A DNA stretch of 64,000 nucleotides. Origin: Hymenobacter aquaticus (GTDB lineage: Bacteria > Bacteroidota > Bacteroidia > Cytophagales > Hymenobacteraceae). Shown here piece after piece: positions 7,600-16,179 of the stretch; position 1 is the stretch's first letter; every line of letters starts with the position of its first letter. The position numbers and the translations under genes are program-made. A model generated the notes under the pieces. The model was not told the origin of the DNA, searched no databases, and worked only from the letters and a program-made list of their open reading frames with translations. Where the stretch lies: assembly GCF_004765605.1 (NCBI RefSeq), contig NZ_SRLC01000001.1, forward strand, positions 2,604,001-2,668,000, given 5' to 3'.

Positions 7600-9651
7600 A
7601 TGATTACACCGTTACTGCGCTGTATTTCAGCGGCAGCTGCCGTGTGCGTCTGCACCGCACTGCCGGCCCTGGGCCAGGCCGACCCCATCAAGTTCGGCAA
7701 GATTGACGAGCGGGACCTGACCAACGCCAACTTCGTGGCCGACAGCGCCGCCGAGGCCGTGGTGCTCTGCGACTTTGGCCGCTCCCGCTTCGAGCCCGCC
7801 GAGGACGGCTTCCGCACCGTTTTTGAGCGTGTCACCCGCATCAAGATCCTGAAGAAATCGGGGTACGACTGGGCGACGGTGCGCGTGCCCCTGTACAAGA
7901 AGGATGGCAACGCCGAAAAGCTGGTCAACCTGAAAGGCTACACCTACAACCTGGTCAACAACCAGGTGGTAAAGGAAAAAATGGAGTCGGAAGCGGTGTT
8001 CACCGAGCAGCAGTCGGTGAACAACTTTTCCCGCAAGTTCACGCTGCCCAACGTGCGCGAAGGCTCCATTATCGAGTATACCTACGTCATCAACTCCGAC
8101 TTTATCTTCAACTTCCAGGACTGGCAGTTTCAGCGCTCCATCCCGACCCGCTGGAGCGAGTACCGGGCCGCCATTCCCGAGTATTACGACTACAAGATGC
8201 TGCTGCAGGGCTACGAGCCGCTGGCCATTCAGGAGCGCGAAGAAACCAACACCCAGTATGTGGTGCGCTGGGGCCGCAGCCAGCTGACGGCCATCAACGA
8301 GCAGGAGCACTCGGCAGGCTCGGCGGCCGTCATGGCCCAGGTCACCAACCACCGCTGGGCCATGAAAGACGTGGTGGCGCTTCGCCCCGAGCCTTTCATG
8401 ACCACGCCCAAGGACTACGTGTCGCGGATTGACTTTGAGCTGGCGGGCATGAAGTGGCCCAACGAAGGCTACCGGAGCGTGGCCAACACCTGGGAAAAAA
8501 TCAACGAGAGCCTGCTCCAGGACGAGAATTTTGGGATGCAGCTCAAACGCGGAGGCTTCCTGAAAGAGCAGACGACGGCCTTGGCCACCAAGTACCCCGA
8601 CCTGAATCAGCGCATCGCGGCCGTGCACGACCTGGTGCGGCAGGCGGTGAAGTACAACGGCAACGACCAGCTGTACGCCACGGGCCCGCTGCGCCGCAGC
8701 TACGACCAGCACAGCGGCTCGGCCGCCGACGTGAACCTGCTGCTCATTGCCCTGCTGCGCGACGCCGGCGTGCCCGCCAACCCCGTGCTGCTCAGCACCC
8801 GCACCCACGGCGTAGTAAATCAGGCGGTGCCGCTGCTGGCCAAGTTCAATTACGTGGTAGCCCACGTGGCTTTGCCCGAGGGCAAGGAAATGCTGGTGGA
8901 CGCTACCGAGCCGCTGGTGCCCTGCGGCATGCTGCCCCCGCGCTGCCTGAGCGGCTCCGGCCGCCTGATTATGCCCGACGCCGGCCAGTCGCGCTGGGTG
9001 AACCTGCGCCCCTCCCAGCGCTTTCTGGAGTACCGGCAGGTGCAGCTGACCATGGACGACCACGGCGGCTACACCGGCAAAACGCACCAGGAGCACGCGG
9101 GCTACACGGCCCTGATGAGCCGCGAGAAGCTGCAAAAAAATGGCGAGAAGAAGTTTATGGAGGAAATGGTCCGCAGCCAGGAGGGCTGGTCGATTCCCAA
9201 GTTTGCCTTCAAGGAACGGGAGGTACTGACCAAGCCCCTGACCATCGACTACGAATTCACGGTGCCGGGGGCCGATTCGCCCGCCAGCACTATTTACCTG
9301 AACCCGCTGCGCGCGTTTGTGGACAACAAAAACCCGTTTCACCACGAAGACCGGCGCTTCCCGGTCGATTTCGGGGCCCAGGTCGACGAAACGGTGATGA
9401 TGACCATTACCCTGCCCGCGGGCTACGTGGCCGAGGAGCTGCCCAAGCCCACCATCGTGGAGCTGCCCGACAACGGGGGCCGCTTTTCCTACACCATTCA
9501 GGACAGTGGCCAGGGTACCCTGCAGATTGCCAGCCGCATGAGCCTGCGCAAGCCCATGTACATGGCCGAGGAATACACCTACTTGCGCGAGTTCTACAAC
9601 CGGATGCTGGCCAAGCAGGCCGAGCAAATCGTTATTAAGAAGAAATCATGA
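7600..9651 (+). CDS. DUF3857 protein with cysteine-less transglutaminase-like domain
   Basis: 683 residues from the ATG at 7600, which begins a clear signal peptide (MITPLLRCISAAAAVCVC... LGQA); the frame opens further upstream but without a signal. Residues ~55-290 resemble the DUF3857 beta domain, ~310-440 a transglutaminase-like fold, and the rest a C-terminal beta domain (DUF3858-like). In the transglutaminase part the position of the catalytic Cys is Ala375 (HSGSAADVNLLLIALL), while the His (VVAHVALP) and Asp (MLVDATEP) positions remain. It therefore cannot use a thiol nucleophile; from memory, this Ser/Ala variant is common in one Bacteroidota subfamily. It is exported to the periplasm. 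The stop overlaps the start of the next gene (ATGA), so the two paralogues are translationally coupled. Confidence 0.85.
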   Translation: MITPLLRCISAAAAVCVCTALPALGQADPIKFGKIDERDLTNANFVADSAAEAVVLCDFGRSRFEPAEDGFRTVFERVTRIKILKKSGYDWATVRVPLYKKDGNAEKLVNLKGYTYNLVNNQVVKEKMESEAVFTEQQSVNNFSRKFTLPNVREGSIIEYTYVINSDFIFNFQDWQFQRSIPTRWSEYRAAIPEYYDYKMLLQGYEPLAIQEREETNTQYVVRWGRSQLTAINEQEHSAGSAAVMAQVTNHRWAMKDVVALRPEPFMTTPKDYVSRIDFELAGMKWPNEGYRSVANTWEKINESLLQDENFGMQLKRGGFLKEQTTALATKYPDLNQRIAAVHDLVRQAVKYNGNDQLYATGPLRRSYDQHSGSAADVNLLLIALLRDAGVPANPVLLSTRTHGVVNQAVPLLAKFNYVVAHVALPEGKEMLVDATEPLVPCGMLPPRCLSGSGRLIMPDAGQSRWVNLRPSQRFLEYRQVQLTMDDHGGYTGKTHQEHAGYTALMSREKLQKNGEKKFMEEMVRSQEGWSIPKFAFKEREVLTKPLTIDYEFTVPGADSPASTIYLNPLRAFVDNKNPFHHEDRRFPVDFGAQVDETVMMTITLPAGYVAEELPKPTIVELPDNGGRFSYTIQDSGQGTLQIASRMSLRKPMYMAEEYTYLREFYNRMLAKQAEQIVIKKKS

Positions 9652-11594
9652 GGCGGCCCTTCTTCGCAGTGCTGGCCCTGGCGCTGAGCCCGAGCAGCCC
9701 CGCCGCGGCGGCCGTGGCGGATGCGTTTCCGCGCTACCCGATAGACAACGTGCCACTGGTACTGCTTGAAAATGCCCACGCCGTGGTGCGCACCGATGAG
9801 CAGACGCTCACGGTTAAATCGGTGGGCCGCACCGTGGAAACCGTACGGCGGGCCGTGACGATACTGGACGAGGCCGGCGCCGACCACGCCACGCAGCTCG
9901 TGTATTACGACCAGTTCCACACGGTGAGCTACCTGCGGGGCACGGTATATAATGCCGACGGCAAGGCCGTGCGCCAGCTCCGCGCCGCCGACATCCACGA
10001 CTACAGCCTGTCCGACGGCTTCAGCCTAGCCAACGACGTGCGGGGCAAAGCGGCCGATTTGCGCCAACCGACCTACCCCTACACGGTCGAGTACGAATAC
10101 GAAGTGGAGTCCAGCAACCCGTTGTTCTACTGCTCGTGGCGCCCCCAGGAGCAGGAGCAGCTGGCCGTCGAAAGCGCGTCGTTTCGGGTGCTAACGCCCC
10201 GCGAGCTGCCGTTGCGGTACCAAGAGCAGCGCCTGCCGGCCGGGGTGGCCGTAGAGCATAGCCAGCAGGGTACCACGGAGGTGTACCAGTGGGAAGTGCG
10301 TAACCTGGTGGCCGTGGAGGAGGAAAATGACGCGCCGCCGCTCGCCGAGCTGACCCCGGCCGTGCTGACCGCGCCCACGGCTTTCGAAGTGCAGGGCCAC
10401 GCGGGCACCCTTACCTCGTGGCAGACCCTGGGCCAGTGGACCTACGACCTGAACGCGGGCCGCGACGAGCTGCCCGCGGCCGTGAAGGCGCGCATCGCGG
10501 CCCTGGTGCAGGGCGTTGCCGACGAGCGGACCCGCATCCGGAAAGTCTACGAGTTTTTGCAGGCCAACACCCGCTACATCTCCATTCAATTGGGCATCGG
10601 CGGGTGGCAGACGTTCCCGGCGGCGGCAGTAGCGGCCAGCGGCTACGGCGACTGCAAAGCCCTGACCAATTACTGCAAAGCCCTGTTGCAGGCCGCCGAC
10701 GTGAAATCGTACTGCGCCCTGGTGCTGGCCGATGAGCCCGACATCCGCACCGAGTTTCCCAGCAACCAGTTCAACCACGTGGTGCTGTGCGTGCCCCTGA
10801 CCAAAGCCGCCAAGGCCGACACGGTGTGGCTGGAATGCACCAGCCAGACGACGGCCTTCAACTACATGGGCAGCTTTACCGGCAACCGGCACGCGCTGCT
10901 ACTCACGCCCACCGGCGGCAAGCTGATTCGCACGCCCCGCTACGGGGCCAACGAAAACCGCCGGGAGCGGCGCGCCGACCTCTACCTGGATGCTCAGGGC
11001 AACGCCACGGCCACCATCCGGACCCTGCGCACGGGCCTGGAGCAGGACAACTTCAGCCAGCTGTTTCACAACCTGCCGCCCGCCGAGCAGAAGAAAAAAG
11101 TGGCCGACGCGCTGCCCTTCGCTAATTTCAGCATCACCAAGTTTGGCCTGACGCCTGGCCCGGCCGCTCCGGTACCGTCGATGGTGGAAAGCCTGGGGCT
11201 GACGCTGCCCAGCTTCGCGGCCCCCAGCGGCAAGCGGATTTTCCTGTCGGCCAACCTGCTCAGCCGCTGGTCGGCGCTGCCGGCCGCCGTGGGCGAACGG
11301 CGGGCCGACATCCAGCTCGAAAACGCCTTTGCTTACTCCGATACGGTCCGGATTCACGTGCCGGCCGGCCTCAAGCCCGAGAGCCTGCCTGCCCCGGTGA
11401 AGCTGACCACCGCTTTCGGCACCTATTCCAGCCAGGTGCAGGCCCTGCCCGACGGCACGCTGCAGTACGTGCGCCAGCTGCGCATGCCCGTCACGCGCTT
11501 TGCCCGCACCGAATACGCGGGGTACGTCGAGTTCCGCCGCAAAATAAGCACGGCCGATAAGGCGCAGGTGGTATTCGTCAAAACGGACTCCTGA
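9648..11594 (+). CDS. DUF3857 protein with intact transglutaminase-like site
   Basis: 648 residues; the ATG overlaps the previous stop by four bases. There is a short signal peptide (MRRPFFAVLALALSPSSPAAAAVA). An N-terminal DUF3857-like domain (to about residue 240) is followed by a transglutaminase core: Cys336 in SGYGDCKALTNY, His377 in NQFNHVVLCVP and, where Asp is usual, Glu396 in VWLECTS. A C-terminal beta domain follows. Unlike its upstream neighbour, it keeps the cysteine. The family is exported and may cleave or cross-link peptides or cell-wall material, but no substrate is known. The coupled pair suggests an active enzyme and a binding partner (inference). A hairpin terminator follows 18 bases after the stop. 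Confidence 0.85.
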   Translation: MRRPFFAVLALALSPSSPAAAAVADAFPRYPIDNVPLVLLENAHAVVRTDEQTLTVKSVGRTVETVRRAVTILDEAGADHATQLVYYDQFHTVSYLRGTVYNADGKAVRQLRAADIHDYSLSDGFSLANDVRGKAADLRQPTYPYTVEYEYEVESSNPLFYCSWRPQEQEQLAVESASFRVLTPRELPLRYQEQRLPAGVAVEHSQQGTTEVYQWEVRNLVAVEEENDAPPLAELTPAVLTAPTAFEVQGHAGTLTSWQTLGQWTYDLNAGRDELPAAVKARIAALVQGVADERTRIRKVYEFLQANTRYISIQLGIGGWQTFPAAAVAASGYGDCKALTNYCKALLQAADVKSYCALVLADEPDIRTEFPSNQFNHVVLCVPLTKAAKADTVWLECTSQTTAFNYMGSFTGNRHALLLTPTGGKLIRTPRYGANENRRERRADLYLDAQGNATATIRTLRTGLEQDNFSQLFHNLPPAEQKKKVADALPFANFSITKFGLTPGPAAPVPSMVESLGLTLPSFAAPSGKRIFLSANLLSRWSALPAAVGERRADIQLENAFAYSDTVRIHVPAGLKPESLPAPVKLTTAFGTYSSQVQALPDGTLQYVRQLRMPVTRFARTEYAGYVEFRRKISTADKAQVVFVKTDS

Positions 11595-11611
11595 GCCGCT
11601 TTTCCCACGGC

Positions 11612-11643
11612 AAGCCCGGCTGACTACCGCATCAGCCGGGCTT
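11612..11643. terminator. Hairpin terminator after the DUF3857 pair
   Basis: The 12-bp stem AAGCCCGGCTGA/TCAGCCGGGCTT has an 8-base loop, followed by TTGCGTG. It closes the two-gene operon. Confidence 0.8.
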
Positions 11644-11794
11644 TTGCGTGTTCTGGCTTTCAGGCTGATACGCAACCTTTGGCCGGAATCTTCCGACTTA
11701 TACTCGCCTGGCAGTGGCTACGACGATGGTCTGACGACCGGCGCGGCGTAGGCGGCCGTTTGTCGGGCCCGGTTTTGCTTTGTCCTTCTGCGGT

Positions 11795-12352
11795 ATGCTC
11801 CTCCTGCTCTTCTATATTTATCTGACTGCCGGGGCCGCTGCCCCACCCGCGTCCCGGCCCGTTCTGCCAGGCGCCCTACCGTTTGTCAGCCCCACCCCGC
11901 CCAGCTTCTGGCAGCCGGTGCCCGCCGCCCAGGCGCGGCGGCTGGGCCTGCCCCGTCTGCGGCCCAGCCGCTACCAGGTGCTGCGCCTTGACTTGCCGGG
12001 CCTGAAAAAGGCCCTGGCCGCGGCCACCGACCAGACTGGCCCGCTGGTGCGCCTGCCGCTGCCCGATGGGGCGCTGGCCACCTACCAGCTGCGGCTGAGC
12101 ACCGTTATGGCGCCCGAGCTGGCGGCCCGCTACCCGAACCTGCGCACCTACGCCGGCCAGGAACCCGGCCACCCCGCCAACGACGTGCGGCTGGAGCTGA
12201 CCACCGCCGGCCTGCGGGCCATGCTGATCCGCAATGGCCACACCTATTTCATTGAGCCTTACTGCCCCGGCGACACCCAGCACTATATCTGTTTCGACAA
12301 GGACCAGCTGCCCGCCGGCAGCAAGAAAAGATTCGAAGCTCCGGGGTCGTAA
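11795..12352 (+). CDS. Orphan metalloprotease-propeptide-like secreted protein
   Basis: 185 residues from the ATG at 11795 (a TTG at 11780 is possible). It has a signal peptide (MLLLLFYIYLTAGAAA). The body closely parallels the propeptide of the metalloprotease encoded next: LVRLPLPDGALATYQLRLSTVMAPELAARYPNLRTY here against the LSLPMPDGSSQRFRV...MHPALAAKYPSIKTY pattern there, and GLRAMLIRNGHTYFIEPYCPGD against GFHAMILGSQGRTVYIDPATPGD. It ends shortly after that block, with no protease domain. It is either a separately secreted inhibitor or chaperone of the protease or a truncated duplicate that stayed open. No frameshifted remnant of a protease domain follows, and the gap to the next gene is only 123 bases. 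Confidence 0.7.
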   Translation: MLLLLFYIYLTAGAAAPPASRPVLPGALPFVSPTPPSFWQPVPAAQARRLGLPRLRPSRYQVLRLDLPGLKKALAAATDQTGPLVRLPLPDGALATYQLRLSTVMAPELAARYPNLRTYAGQEPGHPANDVRLELTTAGLRAMLIRNGHTYFIEPYCPGDTQHYICFDKDQLPAGSKKRFEAPGS

Positions 12353-12475
12353 CCCGGGCGCAGGCGCTTAGCGGGGCAAATTTGCCGCCTGCGGGCTCGG
12401 TGGCAGGTGAAAAATAGTATCTTAGGCGCTTACAAACACTTCTCTGACTTTCCTTCATTTTTCCCGATTCTCTTT

Positions 12476-15400
12476 ATGACATCAACCTTTACCAACTCGT
12501 GGCGCACGTGGCGGCCGGCTCTGCTGGGCGGCCTGCTGTGGGCGACGGTGGGCACCCCGCACCAAGCGGCCGCTCAGCGGGTCCTCTGGGCCAACGACAG
12601 CCAGGCACCGGCTGCCGCCCGCCAAACCACTGCCGCCCTGCGGCAATACCGGCCTGTTTCCTTCCAGATGGATGCCGTGCGCGACGTGCTGCAGAAGGCT
12701 CCCGCCGAGAAAGGCGCCGGCGCCCGGGGCTCGTCTACGGTCCTCTCATTGCCCATGCCCGACGGCAGCTCGCAGCGGTTCCGCGTCGTGGAAGTGCCCG
12801 TGATGCACCCGGCGCTGGCGGCGAAGTATCCCTCCATCAAAACCTACGAGGCCCAGGGCATCGACGACCCGGCCGCCACGGCCCGCCTGGACGTGTCGCC
12901 CGCTGGTTTTCACGCCATGATTCTGGGCAGCCAGGGCCGCACGGTCTACATTGACCCCGCTACCCCAGGCGACGCGGAGCACCACCTGGTATTCGAGCGG
13001 GCGGCCATGACCACGGCCGGCTCCAGCTTTACCTGCCTGACCACCGACGACCAGAAAGCGGTAGGCATGCCCCAGCCCACGGTATTTCAGCGGCAGCCCA
13101 ACGGCACCCAGCTGCGCACCTACCGGCTGGCCCTGGCCTGCACCGGCGAGTACGCGGCCACCAAAGGCGGCACCAAGGAAGGCGCCCTGGCGGCAATGGT
13201 AACTTCGGTCAACCGCGTGAGCGGCGTGTACGAGAAGGAAGTAGCCGTGCGCCTTGTGCTGATTGCCAACACCGACCAGCTGATTTACCTGGACGCGGCC
13301 AACGACCCCTACACCAATAATAGTGGTTCGGCCATGCTGAACCAGAACCAGCGGACCATCTCCACGATTATCGGGGAAGCCAACTACGACATCGGGCACG
13401 TATTCAGCACCGGCGGCGGCGGCGTGGCCCAGAAGCCCTCGGTTTGCCTGCCCACCAATGCGGCCTACACCCAGGGCAAGGCCCGGGGCGTAACCGGCTC
13501 GGGCAACCCCACCGGCGACGCTTTCGACATCGACTACGTAGCCCACGAAATGGGCCACCAGTTTGGCGGCGACCATACTTTTAACAGTAATAAAGGAAGC
13601 TGCGACGGGGGCAACCTATCGGCCGTGTCGGCTTACGAACCCGGCAGCGGCGTAACGATTATGGCCTACGCCGGCATCTGCTCGCCCCAGGATCTGGCCT
13701 TGAACAGCGTGCCGTACTTTCACTCGCGCAGCTTCGACCAGATTGTGGCCCACATCACCGGCGCCGGCAACTGCGGCGTGGTGACGCCCACCAACAACCA
13801 GCCCCCGGTCGTAAACGCCGGCGCCAACTACCGGATTCCGGTAAAGACGCCGTTTACGCTCACCGGCTCGGCCACCGACCCCAACAGCGACCCGCTGACC
13901 TACTCGTGGGAGCAATATAACCTGGGCCCGACCGGCGACCCGACGCAGCCCGCCGGCGACGCGCCGATTTTCCGGTTCTTCACCCCCACCCCCGTGCCCT
14001 CGCGCACGTTCCCCAAGATCTATAACCTGATTACCAACACCGACACGATTGGGGAAATTCTGCCCACCTACGGTCGGCGGCTGATTTTCCGCCTCGTAGC
14101 CCGCGACAACCGCGTGGGCGGCGGCGGAGTAGATTACGACTCGATGAACGTAGTGGTGGTGCCCACGGCGGGCCCCTTCCTGGTGACGTTCCCGAATGCG
14201 GCCCTCTCGACGCCCCTGCGTTGGCTGGCCGGCACGCCCCAGCAGGTAACCTGGGATGTGGCCAACACCACGGCCGCGCCCATCAACGCCGCCAACGTGG
14301 ACATCATGCTGTCGACCGACGGCGGCCGTACGTTCCCCACCATGCTGCTGGCTAATACGCCCAACGACGGCAAGCAGCAGATTACGGTGCCGGCCAGCGT
14401 AGCCAGCACGACCTCGGCCCGCATCAAGGTGCAGGCTTCGGGCAATATCTTCTTCGACATCTCGAACAGCGACTTCACCATTCAGGCCGCTACGGCTCCC
14501 ACGTTCTTCCTGACGCCGACCACGGCCTCGGGCGACGCGCCGGCCATTTGCCCCGGCGCTACGGCCACCCTGAACGTGGCCGTAGGTCAGCTGCAGGGCT
14601 TCACGGGTGCCGTGGCCCTGTCGGCGGCTAACCTGCCGACCGGCGTGACGGTAAGCTACGCCAACAACAGCGTGAACGTAGGCGGCTCGACCCAGGCTAC
14701 TATCACCACGACTTCGGCTACGCCTTCGGGCACCTACCTCATCAGCCTGGTAGGCACCAGCGGCAGCGTAACCCAGCAGCAGCAGTTCCTGATTACCATC
14801 AGCCCGCTGGCCTCGCAGGCCGCCGCACCAATTACCCCCACGGTAGCAGCCAAATCGACGCTGCGGCCCCGCTTCACCTGGTCGGCCGTACCCAATGCGA
14901 CGGGCTACGAAATTGAAGTGGCCACCAACGCCACCTTCACCAACGTAGTGCTGCCGCTGACCAGCGTGACGGGCACCAGCTACACGCCCAGCCTCTCGCT
15001 GCAGCCCAACACGACCTACTTCTGGCGCGTGCGCGGCACCAGCCCCTGCGGTACGGCTCCGTTCTCGGCCGCTACCCAGTTCCAGACCGGCGTTTCCGTC
15101 TGCCAGACCATTGCCTCGACCCAGGTGCCCCGCGCTATTCCGGCCGGTGCGGTTCGCACGGTAACGTCCAGCGTCATCGTTTCGACCTCGGATGTGGTAT
15201 CGGACATCAAAATCCGGAACCTGTCCATCACCCACCCCGACGTAAGCGAGCTGAAGCTGACGCTGACCAACCCGCAGGGCCGCTCGGTAGTGCTGCTGGC
15301 TAACGCCTGCCCCGGCACCGCCGACGTGACCCTCGGCTTTGACGACGCGGCACCGGCGGCTATCAGCTGCCCGCTGAACACCGGCGCCACGGTACGCCCC

Positions 15401-16096
15401 GTCGGCCGCCTGGCCGACCTGCTCAACGACCCCGCCGCAACCAACATCAGCGGCGAGTGGAAGCTGACCATCGAGGACAACAACCCCTCGAACGGCGGTT
15501 CGCTGCGCTCCTGGAGCCTGGAGCTGTGCACCCTGGGCACCGTGCCCCCCGCTCCTTTCTCGCTCCAGACGCTGTACAACACCTACAGCAATGGCACCGG
15601 CAAAGTAGACGTCCTGTGGGCCGTGGATGGCTCGTCCAACGCTACGTCGTACGAAGTAGAGCGTTCCTTCCAGAACAACACCAACTTCCAGCGCATTGCC
15701 ACGGTACCCGCCCCGGGCACGTACTACGAAGACCAGGTTGCCGTAAATGGCCGCTACTTCTACCGCGTACGGTCGGTAAATGCCATCGGCGCTTCCAGCT
15801 ACACCAACGAAGCCAACGTACTGGGCAACAAGAGCACCACGCAGCTGAAAGGCATCCAGGTGTATCCGAACCCCAGCACCGGCATCTTCAAGGTGAACGT
15901 GGATAACGCCCAGCGCGGCACCATGACGCTGCGCGTAACCGACGCCATGGGCCGCACGGTAGCCGCCCACACCCTGACCAAGGGCGCGGCGCTGCTCCAG
16001 TACGACCTGGACTTGAGCAAGCTCAGCACCGGCATCTATCAGCTGCACATTGATATGCCCGAGGGCACGTCGGTACAGCGCCTGATGAAGCAGTAA
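12476..16096 (+). CDS. Secreted reprolysin-like zinc metalloprotease with T9SS sorting domain
   Basis: 1206 residues from the ATG at 12476; an upstream in-frame GTG would put 23 residues before the signal peptide. Order: signal peptide (to AAAQ, ~36); propeptide (~60-190); metzincin domain with HEMGHQFGGDH (His357, Glu358, His361, His367) and a Met-turn TIMAYAG near 396; Ig/PKD-like beta domains; a fibronectin type III-like segment (~800-880); a proprotein-convertase P-like domain (~890-1020, VSDIKIRNLSITHPDVSELK); a second FN3-like segment; and a C-terminal type IX sorting domain (VYPNPSTGIFKVNV ... STGIYQLHI). It is exported through Sec, passes the outer membrane by T9SS and is attached or released. 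The likely job is extracellular protein degradation. A strong terminator follows. Confidence 0.92.
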   Translation: MTSTFTNSWRTWRPALLGGLLWATVGTPHQAAAQRVLWANDSQAPAAARQTTAALRQYRPVSFQMDAVRDVLQKAPAEKGAGARGSSTVLSLPMPDGSSQRFRVVEVPVMHPALAAKYPSIKTYEAQGIDDPAATARLDVSPAGFHAMILGSQGRTVYIDPATPGDAEHHLVFERAAMTTAGSSFTCLTTDDQKAVGMPQPTVFQRQPNGTQLRTYRLALACTGEYAATKGGTKEGALAAMVTSVNRVSGVYEKEVAVRLVLIANTDQLIYLDAANDPYTNNSGSAMLNQNQRTISTIIGEANYDIGHVFSTGGGGVAQKPSVCLPTNAAYTQGKARGVTGSGNPTGDAFDIDYVAHEMGHQFGGDHTFNSNKGSCDGGNLSAVSAYEPGSGVTIMAYAGICSPQDLALNSVPYFHSRSFDQIVAHITGAGNCGVVTPTNNQPPVVNAGANYRIPVKTPFTLTGSATDPNSDPLTYSWEQYNLGPTGDPTQPAGDAPIFRFFTPTPVPSRTFPKIYNLITNTDTIGEILPTYGRRLIFRLVARDNRVGGGGVDYDSMNVVVVPTAGPFLVTFPNAALSTPLRWLAGTPQQVTWDVANTTAAPINAANVDIMLSTDGGRTFPTMLLANTPNDGKQQITVPASVASTTSARIKVQASGNIFFDISNSDFTIQAATAPTFFLTPTTASGDAPAICPGATATLNVAVGQLQGFTGAVALSAANLPTGVTVSYANNSVNVGGSTQATITTTSATPSGTYLISLVGTSGSVTQQQQFLITISPLASQAAAPITPTVAAKSTLRPRFTWSAVPNATGYEIEVATNATFTNVVLPLTSVTGTSYTPSLSLQPNTTYFWRVRGTSPCGTAPFSAATQFQTGVSVCQTIASTQVPRAIPAGAVRTVTSSVIVSTSDVVSDIKIRNLSITHPDVSELKLTLTNPQGRSVVLLANACPGTADVTLGFDDAAPAAISCPLNTGATVRPVGRLADLLNDPAATNISGEWKLTIEDNNPSNGGSLRSWSLELCTLGTVPPAPFSLQTLYNTYSNGTGKVDVLWAVDGSSNATSYEVERSFQNNTNFQRIATVPAPGTYYEDQVAVNGRYFYRVRSVNAIGASSYTNEANVLGNKSTTQLKGIQVYPNPSTGIFKVNVDNAQRGTMTLRVTDAMGRTVAAHTLTKGAALLQYDLDLSKLSTGIYQLHIDMPEGTSVQRLMKQ

Positions 16097-16114
16097 CCCA
16101 TCCTGCCTAACGCC

Positions 16115-16151
16115 AAAAAAGGCGGCTCCTCGTTGAGGAGCCGCCTTTTTT
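16115..16151. terminator. Bidirectional terminator between convergent genes
   Basis: A 17-bp stem AAAAAAGGCGGCTCCTC with complement, a three-base loop and T runs on both strands. It serves the metalloprotease on the plus strand and the barrel protein on the minus strand. Confidence 0.9.
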
Positions 16152-16179
16152 TGTTGGCCGGCTGGCCCTTATACAGCAA

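Noticed and set aside
7627..9627. Long minus-strand open frame opposite the first DUF3857 gene
   Set aside because: Shadow of a protein with clear signal peptide and domains; the antisense product has no recognisable features.
13616..16048. Very long open frame on the minus strand opposite the metalloprotease (over 800 codons)
   Set aside because: It is Gly/Arg/Val/Ala-rich with no domain, and lies exactly opposite a well-supported gene; long antisense frames are expected where third positions are G or C.
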